A stretch of 64,000 nucleotides of DNA. Origin: Sciurus carolinensis (Eukaryota > Chordata > Mammalia > Rodentia > Sciuridae). Where the stretch lies: the NCBI RefSeq assembly GCF_902686445.1, contig NC_062219.1, positions 39,645,056 through 39,709,055 of the forward strand, written 5' to 3'. This document shows, piece after piece, positions 12,967 through 23,732 of this stretch. Each line of letters opens with the position of its first letter. Within the stretch, counting starts at the first letter, position 1. Below the pieces are notes generated by a model. The model worked only from the letters and a program-made list of their open reading frames with translations. It had not been told where the DNA came from and ran no database searches. Both the position numbers and the translations under genes were made by a program.

Positions 12967-13200
12967 TTTATATTTGCTTTCTGATCTTGAAGGGGTAGGA
13001 ATATGTCCTTTTTTCTTAAAGGTTGTAAAGTGCTTGCACTGAGGACACGGCTTGGTGCTGGAATCAATGCGGCCAAGTTCCAAGAAGTACTTATACTTGA
13101 TGGAGTCTTCATGCGTTAAGTTATAGACAACAGTTGTTTCTTCCAGGAATTCAAAGCACTCTGTGATAGGGCATTTGATTTCTACTTGGCCAAGTTGTAC
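12967..13200 (-). CDS. RNF217: RNF217 internal exon (RING1 end to IBR start)
   Basis: This single 234-base exon encodes 78 residues of RNF217, a RING-between-RING (RBR) E3 ubiquitin ligase. RBR ligases take ubiquitin from an E2 onto a RING2 cysteine before passing it to substrate. RNF217 is a membrane-anchored member reported to act in ferroportin turnover. The translation starts VQLGQVEIKCPITECFEF. The CPITEC pair are the last metal-binding cysteines of RING1, and the PCPQCKHF pair opens the IBR domain. Both exon ends are phase 0: the first codon follows an AG acceptor at 13201-13202 and the last (AAA) precedes GTAAGC. No stop or frameshift is present and the protein sequence looks fully conserved. 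The RING1 first half and the rest of IBR, RING2 and the transmembrane segment must lie on exons outside this window. I am confident of the identity; the exon number (probably 2) is inference. Confidence 0.95.
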
Positions 13201-13233
13201 CTGTGTGAAAGAGCAGGTGGCATTGGTTATTAA
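13201..13233 (-). promoter_or_regulatory. RNF217: 3' splice site (acceptor) and probable branch point of the RNF217 exon
   Basis: Reading the minus strand into the exon, 'cacctgctctttcacacag' gives a pyrimidine-rich tract ending in AG at 13201. A branch-point-like 'ttaataac' lies about 27-30 bases upstream (13226-13233). The tract is short and interrupted by purines. Confidence 0.85.
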
Positions 13234-14585
13234 GTTTCTCTTTTTCATTTTTGCATACAGTATCGTTACTTCATGACTGTAGTAAAGGATTGTCTGTTAT
13301 TTTTAAAGAAAACAATGAGGGGCAATCAACTTTGATACCTGTATTAGGTAGTCCCAAAACAATCACTGTTTCCATACTGATTTATTCGATATTTAGTCTT
13401 CTCTGATCATATTTGTGAACCTAAGCCACCAAGACTCACCAAGGAAACAAACTACCATCTCATCCTCCTGGAAACAGCAGGATGAGCCAGCATTCAGACC
13501 CTGTGCCAACCAACTACAGGAACTGTAGGGTGAGCCAGCATTCAGACCACGTGCCAACCACAAGGTGTTTCAGATGTCAACGTTACTGTAGAATATTTCA
13601 GCACTAAACTTTGGGCACATTTTAAATTTAAAGGACAAAGAGATTTTGTAAAGTATATTATGTAGTGTATCTTGTAATTTGAAAATCATTGCCAAAAAAT
13701 AACTATCTGATCCTTCCAAGCCATGGACATAAAGTAAGTTAGCTCCTATGTCTCCAGAATCTCAGGGGCAAGGAAGAAAATGAAATCAAACACGAAGGTG
13801 CAAAACAAAATAAGAGAATCGTTATGGGCCTTGGTTACCACCGATGAAATTCATGAAATTAATTTATTCAGAGGAACACAGAGCTTGATCAAGAGAGGAT
13901 ATGCTGGAATGATATATTTAGCATTTTTGTATAGGATACTAGATATGGCTAACGTTGAAAATGACAGTAAAATATTAAAGTGCAAAATGTGGACACAACT
14001 GATTTTTAAAAGCTGAAGGAAATAAATAAACAACTTTCAAATAAGGAGGAGCTAGACTCTGTCCTTTTATTAGTGAGCAGGAACTCCTTACAATCAAGGC
14101 ATCATAATCGCCTTTGCCCTTCCTAATTAGCAAAGGAAGGCACTGGAAACTCCACACGGCAAATGACTATCAGCTCTGATTTTCACTTGAGTGACTGACA
14201 TTCTGAGCGAACAAGACACATTCACCTGCATGAGAAAAGCCCACCATGAAGGCTGAGGCAGGAAGGGGAGGAAGTCGCAGGTTCTGCAGGGGAAATATCA
14301 TCACAGAGGGCAATGGAAATTTAAAAAGCCCAAATTCACAGTAACTTTCAACTTTACTGTTTATATTGCACAAACTTGAGGAAAAGTAGTTACAAAGTTG
14401 GAGGCTGAAGGGTGCATGAGAATGACAAGTTGAATTAACACCATGAAGGACGTGATCAAAACGATAGAAAGTGGAAGGGTCTGAGGAAGTCTGAGTTTGA
14501 ATAAATCCTGGTACCATAACTGATCTGCTGAAAGTACAAAATGCTACTTATTTGATGTTACTACTGTATAAAAACTGTGATCCAA
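13234..14585. other. Intronic sequence near the exon, nothing else recognised
   Basis: Apart from the 48-bp near-tandem duplication, no feature is supported. Open frames at 13780-14016 (plus, 78 codons) and 14170-14517 (minus, 115 codons) have no recognisable domain. Confidence 0.5.
13481..13561. repeat. Imperfect 48-bp tandem duplication
   Basis: 'tgagccagcattcagacc' starts at 13483 and again at 13531. The two units share about 30 nearly identical bases, including 'gtgccaacca', at a period of 48. It lies about 280 bases upstream of the RNF217 acceptor. Confidence 0.85.
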
Positions 14586-14710
14586 AGAGATTTGTTTTTG
14601 GGCTGGGGATATACATGGCTCAGTTGGTAGAGCACCTGCCTCGCACGCACAAGGCCCTGGGTTCAATCCCCAGCACCGCAAAAAAAAAAAAAAAAAAGAG
14701 ATTTGTTTTT
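14586..14710. repeat. Target-site duplications around ID SINE
   Basis: 'agagatttgttttt' occurs at 14586-14599 and, perfectly, at 14697-14710. The SINE lies exactly between them. Confidence 0.95.
14600..14696 (+). repeat. Young ID-type tRNA-derived SINE
   Basis: A tRNA-Ala-like SINE with A box 'tggctcagttgg' (14616-14627), B box 'ggttcaatccc' (14660-14670), 'ccccagcaccgc' and a pure A-tail. The perfect 14-bp duplication and clean tail indicate a recent L1-mediated insertion. Compared with the copy at 60979 it carries a few extra bases before the A box. Confidence 0.95.
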
Positions 14711-14814
14711 AAAATACTTACCCAATTTTCTACTTTTTTGATGGGTCTATTCAGAGACTCAGATTTTATTATTACTCATTATGGTGTTATCATGGTATAC
14801 TGATTCCAGTTACT

Positions 14815-15018
14815 ATTATTATTATTATTTATTATTTATTATTTTTGGTACTGGGTATTGAACTCAGGGGACTTAACCACGGAGTCACACCCCCCAGCCC
14901 TCTTTTGGATTTTATTTAGAGAAAGGGTCTCGCTAAGAGTTGCTTAGGGTCTCTCTAAGTTGCTGAGGCTGACTTTGAACTGGTGACCCTCCTGCCTCAG
15001 CCTCCCGAGCTGCAGGGA
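14815..15018 (-). repeat. Dimeric SINE (B1-like plus ID-like)
   Basis: A (TTA)n tail-derived stretch (14815-14845) is followed by 'ggtactgggtattgaactca', 'ttttatttagagaaagggtc' and 'cctcctgcctcagcctcccg', which is the inverted ID then inverted 7SL order. A short internal duplication of 'gttgcttagggtctc' and similar is visible around 14930-14960. Confidence 0.88.
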
Positions 15019-15164
15019 GCCTCTAATTATGTTTCTAATAAATTATTTTAAGACAGAAGTCTCAAGAGATTTCATGTAGACAAACTCCAAAATGAGAAGT
15101 CTGGCTTGATGAAGTATATAATCTGAACATTCAAAAACGATGAAACACTTCCCCCTTTAACATT

Positions 15165-15640
15165 CAGTCGACATTTATGAAGGCCAATCCTGAGCCTTGC
15201 ACTGGGTTGGGAGCTGAAGCTTCACAGGTCCTTCAGTCAAGAGGCAGTGAGGACACCGAGTGAGTGAATACACCAGACAGGACAGGCACAGGTGTTAGAG
15301 GACAGCATGGGGAAGCACGGCAACCTCAGACTGGGGGAGGTTCAGAGGAGGCTTCTGGGGAGAAGGGAGGTTCCCAGTAAGATCTTAAGATCTGCAGGAC
15401 TAGGCAAGCAAGGGTGAAGGCGTTCCAAGCAGATGGAAGAAACAGCACAGATGAAGGCCGGAGGAAGACAACAGAGCACACAGAACAGGGTGCCCATATT
15501 CTTCCCAACCCCCAACCACACTGACTGAAACAGCACATGGACACGCAGATGAACTTAGAGATCACCACCTTAGAGGGGGGATTAAAGATGAGTAGTAAGA
15601 ATGGCCCAAGTATATGAGTATGGAAAGAGGCTGTGCAGAT
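15165..15640. repeat. Ancient interspersed repeat, family not assigned
   Basis: 'cattcagtcgacatttatga', 'gaggaggcttctggggagaa' and 'aaggcgttccaagcagatgg' follow the same block order as 3905-4235. The 106-codon minus-strand frame here is incidental. Confidence 0.45.
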
Positions 15641-15750
15641 GAACATGGACCAGAGGATGAGAGTAGAGTTGCCACCTTGGGAATCTGCCTTTTTTCCTAT
15701 AAAAATAGAACACTATTCAGTTTGTAGCACATGAGAGTTCCTTTTCATTA

Positions 15751-15787
15751 CACACACACACACACACACAGTGCTCACGCACACACA
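15751..15787. repeat. (CA)n microsatellite
   Basis: Ten CA units at 15751-15770, then a broken CA extension to about 15787. Confidence 0.97.
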
Positions 15788-16469
15788 GAGCCACTTTAAA
15801 GGCTCTTGTTTATTGGGGAGCAGTATACTTTATTGGTTTGGAGACTGATTTTCGGATTCCCAGGTCAGTGTTTGAATCCAGTTTCCCTCAGCCTACAAGT
15901 TTATTAATTTTAACTATATTTATGATAGCTATAGATGCAGCAATTTCCCAGCCATCTGGGAATAGTCAGGTGTTGGGGAAGTGGAATGTAGTTTAGGGAC
16001 TACCATCCTCTGCAGCTCTAGGGACCACACCATCTTGTTATTCCTTCAGTACTGGGTACTTGTCAACCACACTGGGCTACCTACTATTCAACAGCCAACA
16101 AGGGTCTTGTCTTCTGTTTCAGTGTTTCTCAAATCTGTCTGCAAATGCATTTTATTTCCACAGAAAATTCCTCCTCGCTTTCATGTTTTCCTATTGACTA
16201 TTCCAAAACTTCTCTTCTTTCTCAGAGCTCCAAAATCCCTATCCTACCAAACTGACCCATGACATCATAGAGTATTTCATTGAACAAGCAGAAATCAGAT
16301 GCATATTCCCCTACCTTCCCACTACCAGTTTTATAGGTGTATCAGCATCTGACCCCATCTTTTCTATGTTCTTTCCTTGTACAGTGGAGGGCTGAATCTA
16401 CTTCCAGGACAACTACACACAAATTGCTTGGCTGACTCAAGACTTACATATTCAGAATTGAAACTACTG

Positions 16470-16850
16470 TTTGTTTGTTTTTTGGTATTTTTTTCTTTCC
16501 ACATTTTGTTACTGGTGCATTACAGCTATACATAACGATGGAATTTTTTGTTGCATATTCATATATGCACACAATATAACAATAGAATTTGGCCCATATC
16601 ACTCCCCAGCACTTCCCCCCATCCTCTGCACCTCTCAGCCCCAGTCCTTTTCCTCTGCTGATCTCCCTTTGATTTTCATGAGATCCACCTCTTTCTATTC
16701 CTTCCTTCTCTCCAGCTTCCACATATGATACGAAATATACAATCTTTGACCTTCTGAGTTTGACTTATTTTGCTTAACGTGGTCTCTAGTTCCATCCATT
16801 TTCTTACAAATGACAATTTCATTTTCAGAGTTGGAATTCTTGCCAATAAG
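16470..16850 (-). repeat. Old L1 3' end fragment
   Basis: Inverted L1 3'UTR and ORF2 tail: 'ttactggtgcattacagcta', 'caatagaatttggcccatat', 'ttcacatatgatacg', 'gtctctagttccatccattt'. The same pattern appears in direct orientation at 31850-32318. Confidence 0.85.
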
Positions 16851-17264
16851 CTAGTAATTGGCGAACTGAAAAATTCCTCACATATTTTCAATATCCTACT
16901 TCTTCATACCAACACCATCAGCCTTTTTCAGTCTTTTTCATGCATAGTGTTACTCATGATCTGTCTGATCTCTTGGTTTATATATGTGTTATCTTTTTAC
17001 AAAATAATTTTCTCAAAAGATCACTGCCAAACAAAAAAAATTTGAGTAAGCAAAGTGCATTCATTTATTTATTCAACAAATAAGTGTTCCATTAATTCAA
17101 GGATGCACTTTAAATATCATTTTAACATCTCAAAAGTCAAGACTGTTTCATAATCAATAGTTATTAGCCACAGTTTAATTTGCAGTACTTTTTACTTTCT
17201 TAATGGTACATAATACTGCATCCTATAATTGATCACATCTCAAATTTCAGTAAAATGTGGTTTT

Positions 17265-17610
17265 TATGGATCAGGCATTGAGATGAACTTCTGGTGAGAT
17301 GACAGGAGAGAGAAACACCACATTGGAGGAAATGAATGATAAGTAAATAAAAAGACAGATTGTAACCAGTGTTACCAAGGAACTACACTCAGGGAGAGGT
17401 TCTGGGGAAGTGCCTGCGCCTGTCATGCAGAGGAAGAAACTGCCTGCAAAGCAAACCACAGCAATGGCCCCAGGGTAGAAGGTGCCAGATGTGCCTGCTG
17501 TACCTGTGCTCAAAGCACAGAACACAGTGACTAAAACACACTAAGTGAGAGGGAACAGCATGAGATGACACTAGAGTGTCAGGCAGGAGACAAGTCACCC
17601 AGGTCTAGTT
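17265..17610. repeat. Ancient interspersed repeat, family not assigned (interrupted by a SINE)
   Basis: 'gataagtaaataaaaagaca' and 'ggaactacactcagggagag' resemble the repeat at 3905 and 15165. It appears to resume after the SINE near 17865-17930 with 'gtattctaagttgaatatta'. Confidence 0.4.
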
Positions 17611-17634
17611 GGCAATGATAAGTCTCCACTGTAT

Positions 17635-17852
17635 CCTTTTTTGGGGGGATACAAGGGGTACCAGGGATTGAACTCAGGGGCTCTTGACCCACTGAGACAC
17701 AGCCCCAGCCCTTTTTTGTATTTTATTTAGAGACAGGGTCTCACTGAGTTGCTTAGTGCCTTGCTTTTGCTGAGCCTGGGTTTGAACTCTCTATCCTCCT
17801 GCCTCAGCCTCCTGAGCTGCTGGGATTACAGGCGTGTGCCATGGTGCCCAAC
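17635..17852 (-). repeat. Dimeric SINE (B1-like plus ID-like) with target-site duplication
   Basis: Inverted ID half ('ggtaccagggattgaactca', 'gagacacagccccagccc') followed by inverted 7SL half ('gagacagggtctcactgagt', 'gctgggattacaggcgtgtg'). Flanked by 'tctccactgtat' at 17623-17634 and 17853-17864. Confidence 0.93.
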
Positions 17853-18756
17853 TCTCCACTGTATTCTAAGTTGAATATTAATCACTAACAGTTTTAAGAG
17901 GAAGAGTAACGTCTTGTTTACACTTCTTTTTTTTTTTTTTAAAGAATCATTTAGGCTCTTCTAGGACAATGCACTGTTCAGGAGAAGTGCAGGTTGGGAG
18001 AATTGTGGCCCCCTGCATTGCAACCCTCTTCCCACCAGTTCTCCAGTAGGAGACAATGGATGACTTAAGTTGGTAGCAAGAGGTAGCCAGAGATGGAGAG
18101 ATGGGGTGGGTGTATTTCAAAAGTAGAACAAATGGGATGTTTTAAAACTGACAAATAAAAATTGTATATGTTTATGGTATGTAACATGTTGTTTTAAAAT
18201 ATGTGTATACTGTGAAGTGGTTAAATCAAGCTAATTAACATGCATCGTCTCACCTATTTTTTTTTTTAAGTGAGAACTCTGAAACTCTTGGTGAGCTTAT
18301 AACACATTGTTCTTAACTAGTCACTATGTTGTATAATGGATCTGTTGAACTTACTTCTTCTAAGTGAATCTTTTGACCAACATCTCTCAATCTTCCCCAA
18401 CCCACCCCAACAAACCCTGGTATTTAACACTTTACTTCCTGTTTTTATGAGTTCAATGCTTTTAGATTCCAATGGAATTGCATTTCTGACGTCTTTCTGT
18501 GCCTATATTTCATTCAACATAAAGTCCTCCAGGTTCATCCATATTGTCACAAATGACAGGATTTCATTCTTTTTAAAGACCCAATTGAATAGTATTTTAT
18601 TGTGCATATATAACTCGTATTTTTCCCTTCACCTAAATGATGGACACAGTTCAATTTCATATCTTAGCTATTGTGAACAAAGCTGCAATGAACATGCAGT
18701 GCAAATATCTCTTCTAAACATTGACTTTATTTCCTCTGTGTGTGTATATGTGTACA

Positions 18757-18826
18757 TATATAGTATATATACACATGTATATATAGAGGATATATACTGT
18801 ATATACATGTGTATATATACTATATA
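18757..18826. repeat. 27-bp perfect inverted repeat (hairpin or cruciform)
   Basis: The arm at 18757-18783 is the exact reverse complement of 18800-18826, with a 16-base spacer (18784-18799). The arms are TA-rich with a conserved ACACATGT core. It lies in a decayed (TA/TG)n expansion inside the old L1. Confidence 0.95.
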
Positions 18827-18883
18827 TAGGTAACATATATATTAGCATTTATATAGAGTAGTGGGATTGTTGGATCATATGTA

Positions 18884-18897
18884 TGCTTTAATTTTTT
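18884..18897. repeat. Target-site duplication, left copy
   Basis: 'tgctttaatttttt' here is identical to 24808-24821. On the left it merges into the L1 A-tail, read as T's on the plus strand. Confidence 0.95.
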
Positions 18898-18907
18898 TTT
18901 TTTTTTT

Positions 18908-19072
18908 AGGGTAATGATGTTTATTTTATTTTTCCCCTCCCCCCCACCCCTCTCACCCCTCTTTTCCCTCTACACAGTCCTTCTTTCCTTCATTCTTACC
19001 GCTCTCCTTAGCCTAACTCTAAACCTAACCCTAAACCTAATGCTAGCCCCTCCCACCCCCCATTATATGTCC
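18908..19072 (-). other. L1 3'UTR with polypurine tract and poly(A) signals
   Basis: On the element's sense strand this short 3'UTR has telomere-like TTAGGK hexamers (complement of 19012-19040), then a G-rich purine tract with four runs of at least four G's (complement of 18934-18959), then two overlapping AATAAA signals (complement of 18920-18930) just before the A-tail. Four closely spaced G-runs fit the quadruplex-forming tract known in many L1 3'UTRs. Confidence 0.88.
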
Positions 19073-19262
19073 TCATCCACTTATCAGCGAGATCATTCGT
19101 CCTTTAGTTTTTTGAGATTGGCTTATCTCACTTAGCATGATATTCTCCAATTTCGACCATTTGCCTACAAATGCCATAATTTTATCATTCTTCATTGCGG
19201 AGTAATATTCCATTGTATAAATATGCCACAGTTTCTTTATCCATTCATCAACTGAAGGGCAT
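19073..19262 (-). pseudogene. Out-of-frame C-terminal remnant of L1 ORF2
   Basis: Downstream of the premature stop, another frame continues for about 63 codons with the normal L1 ORF2 C-terminus, for example the WHIYTMEYY-type and SQKTKGRMISL segments, ending at TGA (19073-19075). This shows the ORF2 truncation is due to a small frameshift and not a natural end. Confidence 0.9.
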
Positions 19263-22200
19263 CTAGGTTGGTTGGTTCCACAATCTGGCTATGGTGAATT
19301 GAGCAGCAATGAACATTGATGTGGCTGTATCTCTGTAGTATGCTGATTTTAAGTCCTTTGGGTATAGGCCAAGGAGTGGGATAGCTGGGTCAAATGGTGT
19401 TTCCATTCCAAGCTTTCTGAGGAATCTCCACACTGCTTTCCAGAGTGGCTGCACTAATTTGCAACCCCACCAGCAATGTATGAGTGTTCCTTTTTCACCA
19501 CATCCTCGCCAACACCTATTGTTGCTTGTATTCTTGATAATCGCCATTCTAATTGGTGTGAGATGAAATCTTAGGGTAGTTTTGATTTGCATTTCCCTTA
19601 TTACTAGGGATGTTGAACATTTTTTCATATATCTGGTGATTACTTGTACATCTTCTTCTGTGAAGTGTCTGTTCATTTCCTTAGCCCATTTGTTGATTGG
19701 ATTATTTGTATTCTTCGTGTAGAGTTTTTTGAGTTCTTTATAGATTTTGGAAATTAGTGCTCTATCTGAGGTATGGTTGGCAAAGATATTCTCCCACTCT
19801 GTAGGCTCTCTCTTCACATTTCTGATAGTTTCCTTTGCTGAGAGAAAGCTTTTTAGTTTGAATCTATCCCAATTGTTGATTCTTGCTTTTATTTCTTGTG
19901 CTATGGGAGTCCTGTTAAGGAAATCTGATCCTAAGCCAACAAGTTGAAGATTTGGACCTACTTTTTCTTCTATAAGATGCAGGGTCTCTGGTCTGATTCC
20001 GAGGTCCTTGATCCATTTTGAGTTGAGTTTTGTGTAGGGTGAGAGATAGGGGTTTAATTTCATTCTATTGCATATAGTTTTCCAGTTTTCCCAGCACCAT
20101 TTGTTGAAGAGGCTATCTTTTCTCCATTGCATATTGTTGGAACCTTTGTCTAGTATGAGAAAATTGTATTTATTTGGGTTTGTGTCCATGTCCTCTATTC
20201 TGTACCATTGATCTACCTGTCTATTTTGGTACCAATACCATGCCGTTTTTGTTACTATTGCTTTGTAGTAGAGTTGAAGATCTGGTATTGCAATACCCCC
20301 TGCTTCGCTCTTGCTACTGAGGATTGCTTTAGCTATTCTAGGTTTTTTATTCTTCCAGATGAATTTCATAATTGCTTGCTCTATTTCTGCAAGGTACATC
20401 ATTGGGATTTTAATTGGAATTGCATTGAATCTGTATAGCACTTTAGGTAGTATAACCATTTTGACGATATTAATTCTGCCTATCCAGGAACATGGGAGAT
20501 CTTTCCATCTTCTAAGGTTTTCTTGAATTTCTTTCTTTAGTGTTCTGTAGTTCTCATTGTAGAGGTCTTTCACCTCTTTTGTGAGATTGATTCCCAAGTA
20601 TTTTATTTTTTTCGATGCTATTGTGAATGGGGTAGTTTTCCTAATTTCTCTTTCTGAAGATTCATCACTTATGTATAAAAATGCATTGGATTTATGAGCA
20701 TTGATCTTGTAACCTGCTACTTTACTGAATTCACTTATGAGTTCTAAAAGTTTTCTGGTGGAATTTCCAGGTTCCTCTAAATATATAATCATGTCATCAG
20801 CGAACAGGGATAGTTTGAGTTCTTCTTTTCCTATTCGTATCCCTTTAATTTCTTTGGTTTGTCTGATTGCTCTGGCTAGAGTCTCAAGGACGATGTTGAA
20901 TAGAAGTGGTGAGAGAGGGCATCCCTGCCTTGTTCCAGTTTTTAGGGGGAACGCTTTCAGTTTTTCACCATTTAGAATGATATTAGCCATGGGCTTAGCG
21001 TAGATGGCCTTTACAATGTTAAGGAATGTTCCCACTACCCCAATTTTTTCTAGTGTTTTGAGCATGAAGGGATGCTGTATTTTATCAAATGCTTTTTCTG
21101 CATCTATTGAAATAATCATGTGATTCTTAACTTTAAGTCTGTTGATATGGTGAATGACACTTATTGATTTCCGAATGTTGAACCAACCTTGCATCCCTGG
21201 GATAAAACCCACTTGATTGTGGTGCACTATCTTTTTAATATATATTTGTATGCGATTTGCTAAAATTTTGTTGAGAATTTTTGCGTCGATGTTCATTAAG
21301 GATATTGGTCTGAAATTTTCTTTCCTCGATGTGTCTCTGTCTGGTTTAGGTATCAGGGTGATATTGGCTTCATAGAACGAGTTTGGGAGGGTTCCCTCCT
21401 CTTCTATTTCATGGAATAGTTTGAGGAGTATTGGAATGAGCTCTTCTTTAAAGGTTTTGTAGAACTCGGCTGAGAACCCATCTGGTCCCGGACGTTTCTT
21501 TGTTGGTAGGCTTTTGATGACCTCTTCTATTTCATTGCTTGAAATTGGTTTATTTAAGTTGTGTATGTCCTCCTCATTCAGTTTAGGTAATTCATATGTC
21601 TCTAGAAATTTGTTGATGTCTTCGAGGTTTTCTGTTTTGTTGGAGTATAGATTTTCGAAATAGCTTCTAATTATGTTTTGTATTTCACTCGTGTCTGTTG
21701 TGATGTTTCCTTGTTCATTCCGAATTTTAGTAATTTGAGTTTTCTCCCTCTTTCTCTTTGTTAGTGTGGCTAAGGGTTTATCAATTTTATTTATTTTTTC
21801 AAAGAACCAACTATTTATTTTGTTAATTTTTCCAATTGTTTCTTTTGTTTCGATTTCGTTGATTTCGGCTCTGATTTTAACTATTTCCTGTCTTCTACTA
21901 CTTTTGGTATTGGTCTGCTCTTCTTTTTCTAGCGCTTTGAGCTGTAGTGTTAAGTCGTTTATTTGTTGATTTCTACTTCTTTTTTTGAATGTGCCCCATG
22001 AAATAAATCTTCCTCTAAGTACTGCTTTCATAGTGTCCCAGAGATTTTGATCTGATGTGTCTTTGTTCTCGTTTACTTCTAAGAATTTTTTTATTTCCCT
22101 CCTGATGTCTTCTGGTATCCATTCATCATATAATAATGTATTATTTAGTCTCCAGGTATTGGAAAAGTTTCTGTTTTTTATTCTGTCATTTATTTCTAAT

Positions 22201-22925
22201 TTCAATCCATTATGATCTGATAGAGTACAAGGTAGTATCTCTATCTTCTTGTATTTGCTAACAGTAGCTTTGTGGCATAAAATATGGTCTATTTTAGAGA
22301 AGGATCCATGTGCTGCTGAGAAGAAAGTGTATTCGTTCTTTGTTGGATGGTATATTCTATATATGTCCGTTAAGTCTAAATTGCTGATTGTGTTGTTGAG
22401 ATCTATAGTTTCTTTATTCAATTTTTGTTTGGACGATCTATCCAGTGGTGAGAGAGGTGTGTTAAAATCACCTAGTATTATTGTGTTGTGGTCTATTTGA
22501 TTTCTGGAATTGAGAAGGATTTGTTTGACGTATGTGGATGAGCCAATGTTCGGGGCATAGATATTTATGATTGTTATGTCTTGCTGATTTATGCTTCCCT
22601 TAAGCAGCATGTAATGTCCTTCTTTATCCCTTCTGACTAGTTTTGGTTTGAAGTCCACATTATCTGAGATGAGGATGGATACTCCAGCTTTTTTGCTGTG
22701 TCCGTGTGCATGGTATGTTTGTCCCCATCCTTTCACCTTTAGTCTATGGGTGTCTCTTTCTATGAGATGAGTCTCTTGCAGGCAGCATATTGTTGGATTT
22801 TTCTTTTTAATCCAATCTGCCAGTCTGTGTCTTTTGATTGATGAATTCAGGCCATTAACATTCAGGGTTATTATTGTGATATGATTTGTATTCCCAGTCA
22901 ATTGACTCATATTTGTTTTTGACAT
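19263..22925 (-). CDS. L1 ORF2: endonuclease / reverse transcriptase, C-terminally truncated
   Basis: Encodes the L1 ORF2 protein, which nicks target DNA and reverse-transcribes L1 RNA on site. The frame is open for 1220 codons from ATG at 22925. The apurinic-type endonuclease domain (about 1-245) has N22, E51 (QETHL), D153 and N155 (GDFN), D213 (KID) and SDH 236-238. The reverse-transcriptase domain has D608 (SIDAEKAFD) and FADD at 708-711, the catalytic aspartates. A CCHC knuckle has C1138, C1142, H1150 and C1155. The protein normally runs about 1275 residues. Here three tandem GGTT copies on the plus strand (19268-19279), where two are expected, add 4 bp, shift the frame after WNQP and bring in a TAG. 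The last 63 or so residues are lost. All catalytic residues survive, but this copy is probably crippled for retrotransposition. Confidence 0.96.
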   Translation of the reverse strand: MSKTNMSQLTGNTNHITIITLNVNGLNSSIKRHRLADWIKKKNPTICCLQETHLIERDTHRLKVKGWGQTYHAHGHSKKAGVSILISDNVDFKPKLVRRDKEGHYMLLKGSINQQDITIINIYAPNIGSSTYVKQILLNSRNQIDHNTIILGDFNTPLSPLDRSSKQKLNKETIDLNNTISNLDLTDIYRIYHPTKNEYTFFSAAHGSFSKIDHILCHKATVSKYKKIEILPCTLSDHNGLKLEINDRIKNRNFSNTWRLNNTLLYDEWIPEDIRREIKKFLEVNENKDTSDQNLWDTMKAVLRGRFISWGTFKKRSRNQQINDLTLQLKALEKEEQTNTKSSRRQEIVKIRAEINEIETKETIGKINKINSWFFEKINKIDKPLATLTKRKREKTQITKIRNEQGNITTDTSEIQNIIRSYFENLYSNKTENLEDINKFLETYELPKLNEEDIHNLNKPISSNEIEEVIKSLPTKKRPGPDGFSAEFYKTFKEELIPILLKLFHEIEEEGTLPNSFYEANITLIPKPDRDTSRKENFRPISLMNIDAKILNKILANRIQIYIKKIVHHNQVGFIPGMQGWFNIRKSISVIHHINRLKVKNHMIISIDAEKAFDKIQHPFMLKTLEKIGVVGTFLNIVKAIYAKPMANIILNGEKLKAFPLKTGTRQGCPLSPLLFNIVLETLARAIRQTKEIKGIRIGKEELKLSLFADDMIIYLEEPGNSTRKLLELISEFSKVAGYKINAHKSNAFLYISDESSEREIRKTTPFTIASKKIKYLGINLTKEVKDLYNENYRTLKKEIQENLRRWKDLPCSWIGRINIVKMVILPKVLYRFNAIPIKIPMMYLAEIEQAIMKFIWKNKKPRIAKAILSSKSEAGGIAIPDLQLYYKAIVTKTAWYWYQNRQVDQWYRIEDMDTNPNKYNFLILDKGSNNMQWRKDSLFNKWCWENWKTICNRMKLNPYLSPYTKLNSKWIKDLGIRPETLHLIEEKVGPNLQLVGLGSDFLNRTPIAQEIKARINNWDRFKLKSFLSAKETIRNVKREPTEWENIFANHTSDRALISKIYKELKKLYTKNTNNPINKWAKEMNRHFTEEDVQVITRYMKKCSTSLVIREMQIKTTLRFHLTPIRMAIIKNTSNNRCWRGCGEKGTLIHCWWGCKLVQPLWKAVWRFLRKLGMETPFDPAIPLLGLYPKDLKSAYYRDTATSMFIAAQFTIARLWNQPT

Positions 22926-22956
22926 GATTTGGTTTCTCCTTTATTTAGCTATTCCT
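22926..22956 (-). other. L1 inter-ORF spacer
   Basis: 31 bases separate the ORF1 stop (TAA, 22957-22959) from the ORF2 ATG. The short bicistronic spacing is normal for L1, where ORF2 is translated by an inefficient unconventional mechanism. Confidence 0.9.
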
Positions 22957-23732
22957 TTAGGCTAGCGGCTCCTGTTGCTGATTTGCATCGTTGTTTTTCA
23001 TCTCTTCCTCATGGAATATTTTGCTGAGAATGTTCTGTAATGCTGGCTTTCTTTTTGTAAATTCCTTTAGCTTTTGTTTATCATGGAAGGATCTTATTTC
23101 GTCGTCAAATTTGAAGGTAAGTTTTGCTGGGTATAAGATTCTTGGTTGGCATCCGTTTTCTTTCAGGGCTTGGTATATGTTGTTCCAGGCCCTTCTAGCT
23201 TTTAGGGTCTGGATTGAAAAATCTGCTGATATTCTTATTGGTTTCCCCCTGAATGTAATTTGGTTCTTTTCTCTCGCGGCCTTTAAAATTCTGTCTTTAT
23301 TTTGTATGTTAGGTATTTTCATAATAATGTGCCTTGGTGTGGGTCTGTTGTAATTTTGTATGTTTGGAGTTCTATAAGCCTCTTGTATTTGGTTTTCCAT
23401 TTCATTCTTCAGATTTGGGAAATTTTCTGTTATTATTTCATTGAATAGATTGTTCATTCCTTTGGTTTGTTTCTCTAAGCCTTCCTCAATCCCAATAATT
23501 CTTAAATTTGGCCTTTTCATGATATCCCATAATTCTTGTAGATTCTGTTCATGATTTCTTACCATCTTTTCTGTTTGGCCAACTTTGCTTTCAAGATTAA
23601 ATAATTTGTCTTCAATGTCTGAGGTTCTGTCTTCCAGGTGTTCTATCCTATTGGTTATGCTTTCTATGGAGCTTTTAACTTGGTTTATTGTTTCCTTCAT
23701 TTCAAGGATTTCAGTTTGGTTTTTTTTCAGTA

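Larger units (their letters stand above)
18130..18897 (-). repeat. Old L1 (L1M-type) 3' region, left part, split by the young L1
   Basis: Inverted L1 3'UTR and ORF2 C-terminal region: 'taaatcaagctaattaacat', 'caggttcatccatattgtca', 'agctgcaatgaacatgcagt', 'gggattgttggatcatatg'. It resumes at 24822, so the 5.9-kb L1 inserted into it. The 165-codon plus-strand frame at 18336-18833 is an incidental reading of this repeat. Confidence 0.88.

Noticed and set aside
14170..14517. 115-codon minus-strand open frame near the RNF217 exon as an extra exon or small gene
   Set aside because: No recognisable motif, no consensus splice sites at its edges, and it does not match RNF217.
18336..18833. 165-codon plus-strand open frame as a gene
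   Set aside because: It is the antisense reading of an old L1 tail and ends in a TA/TG repeat.
22991..23353. Plus-strand open frames opposite L1 ORF1 and ORF2
   Set aside because: They are shadows of the conserved minus-strand L1 frames.
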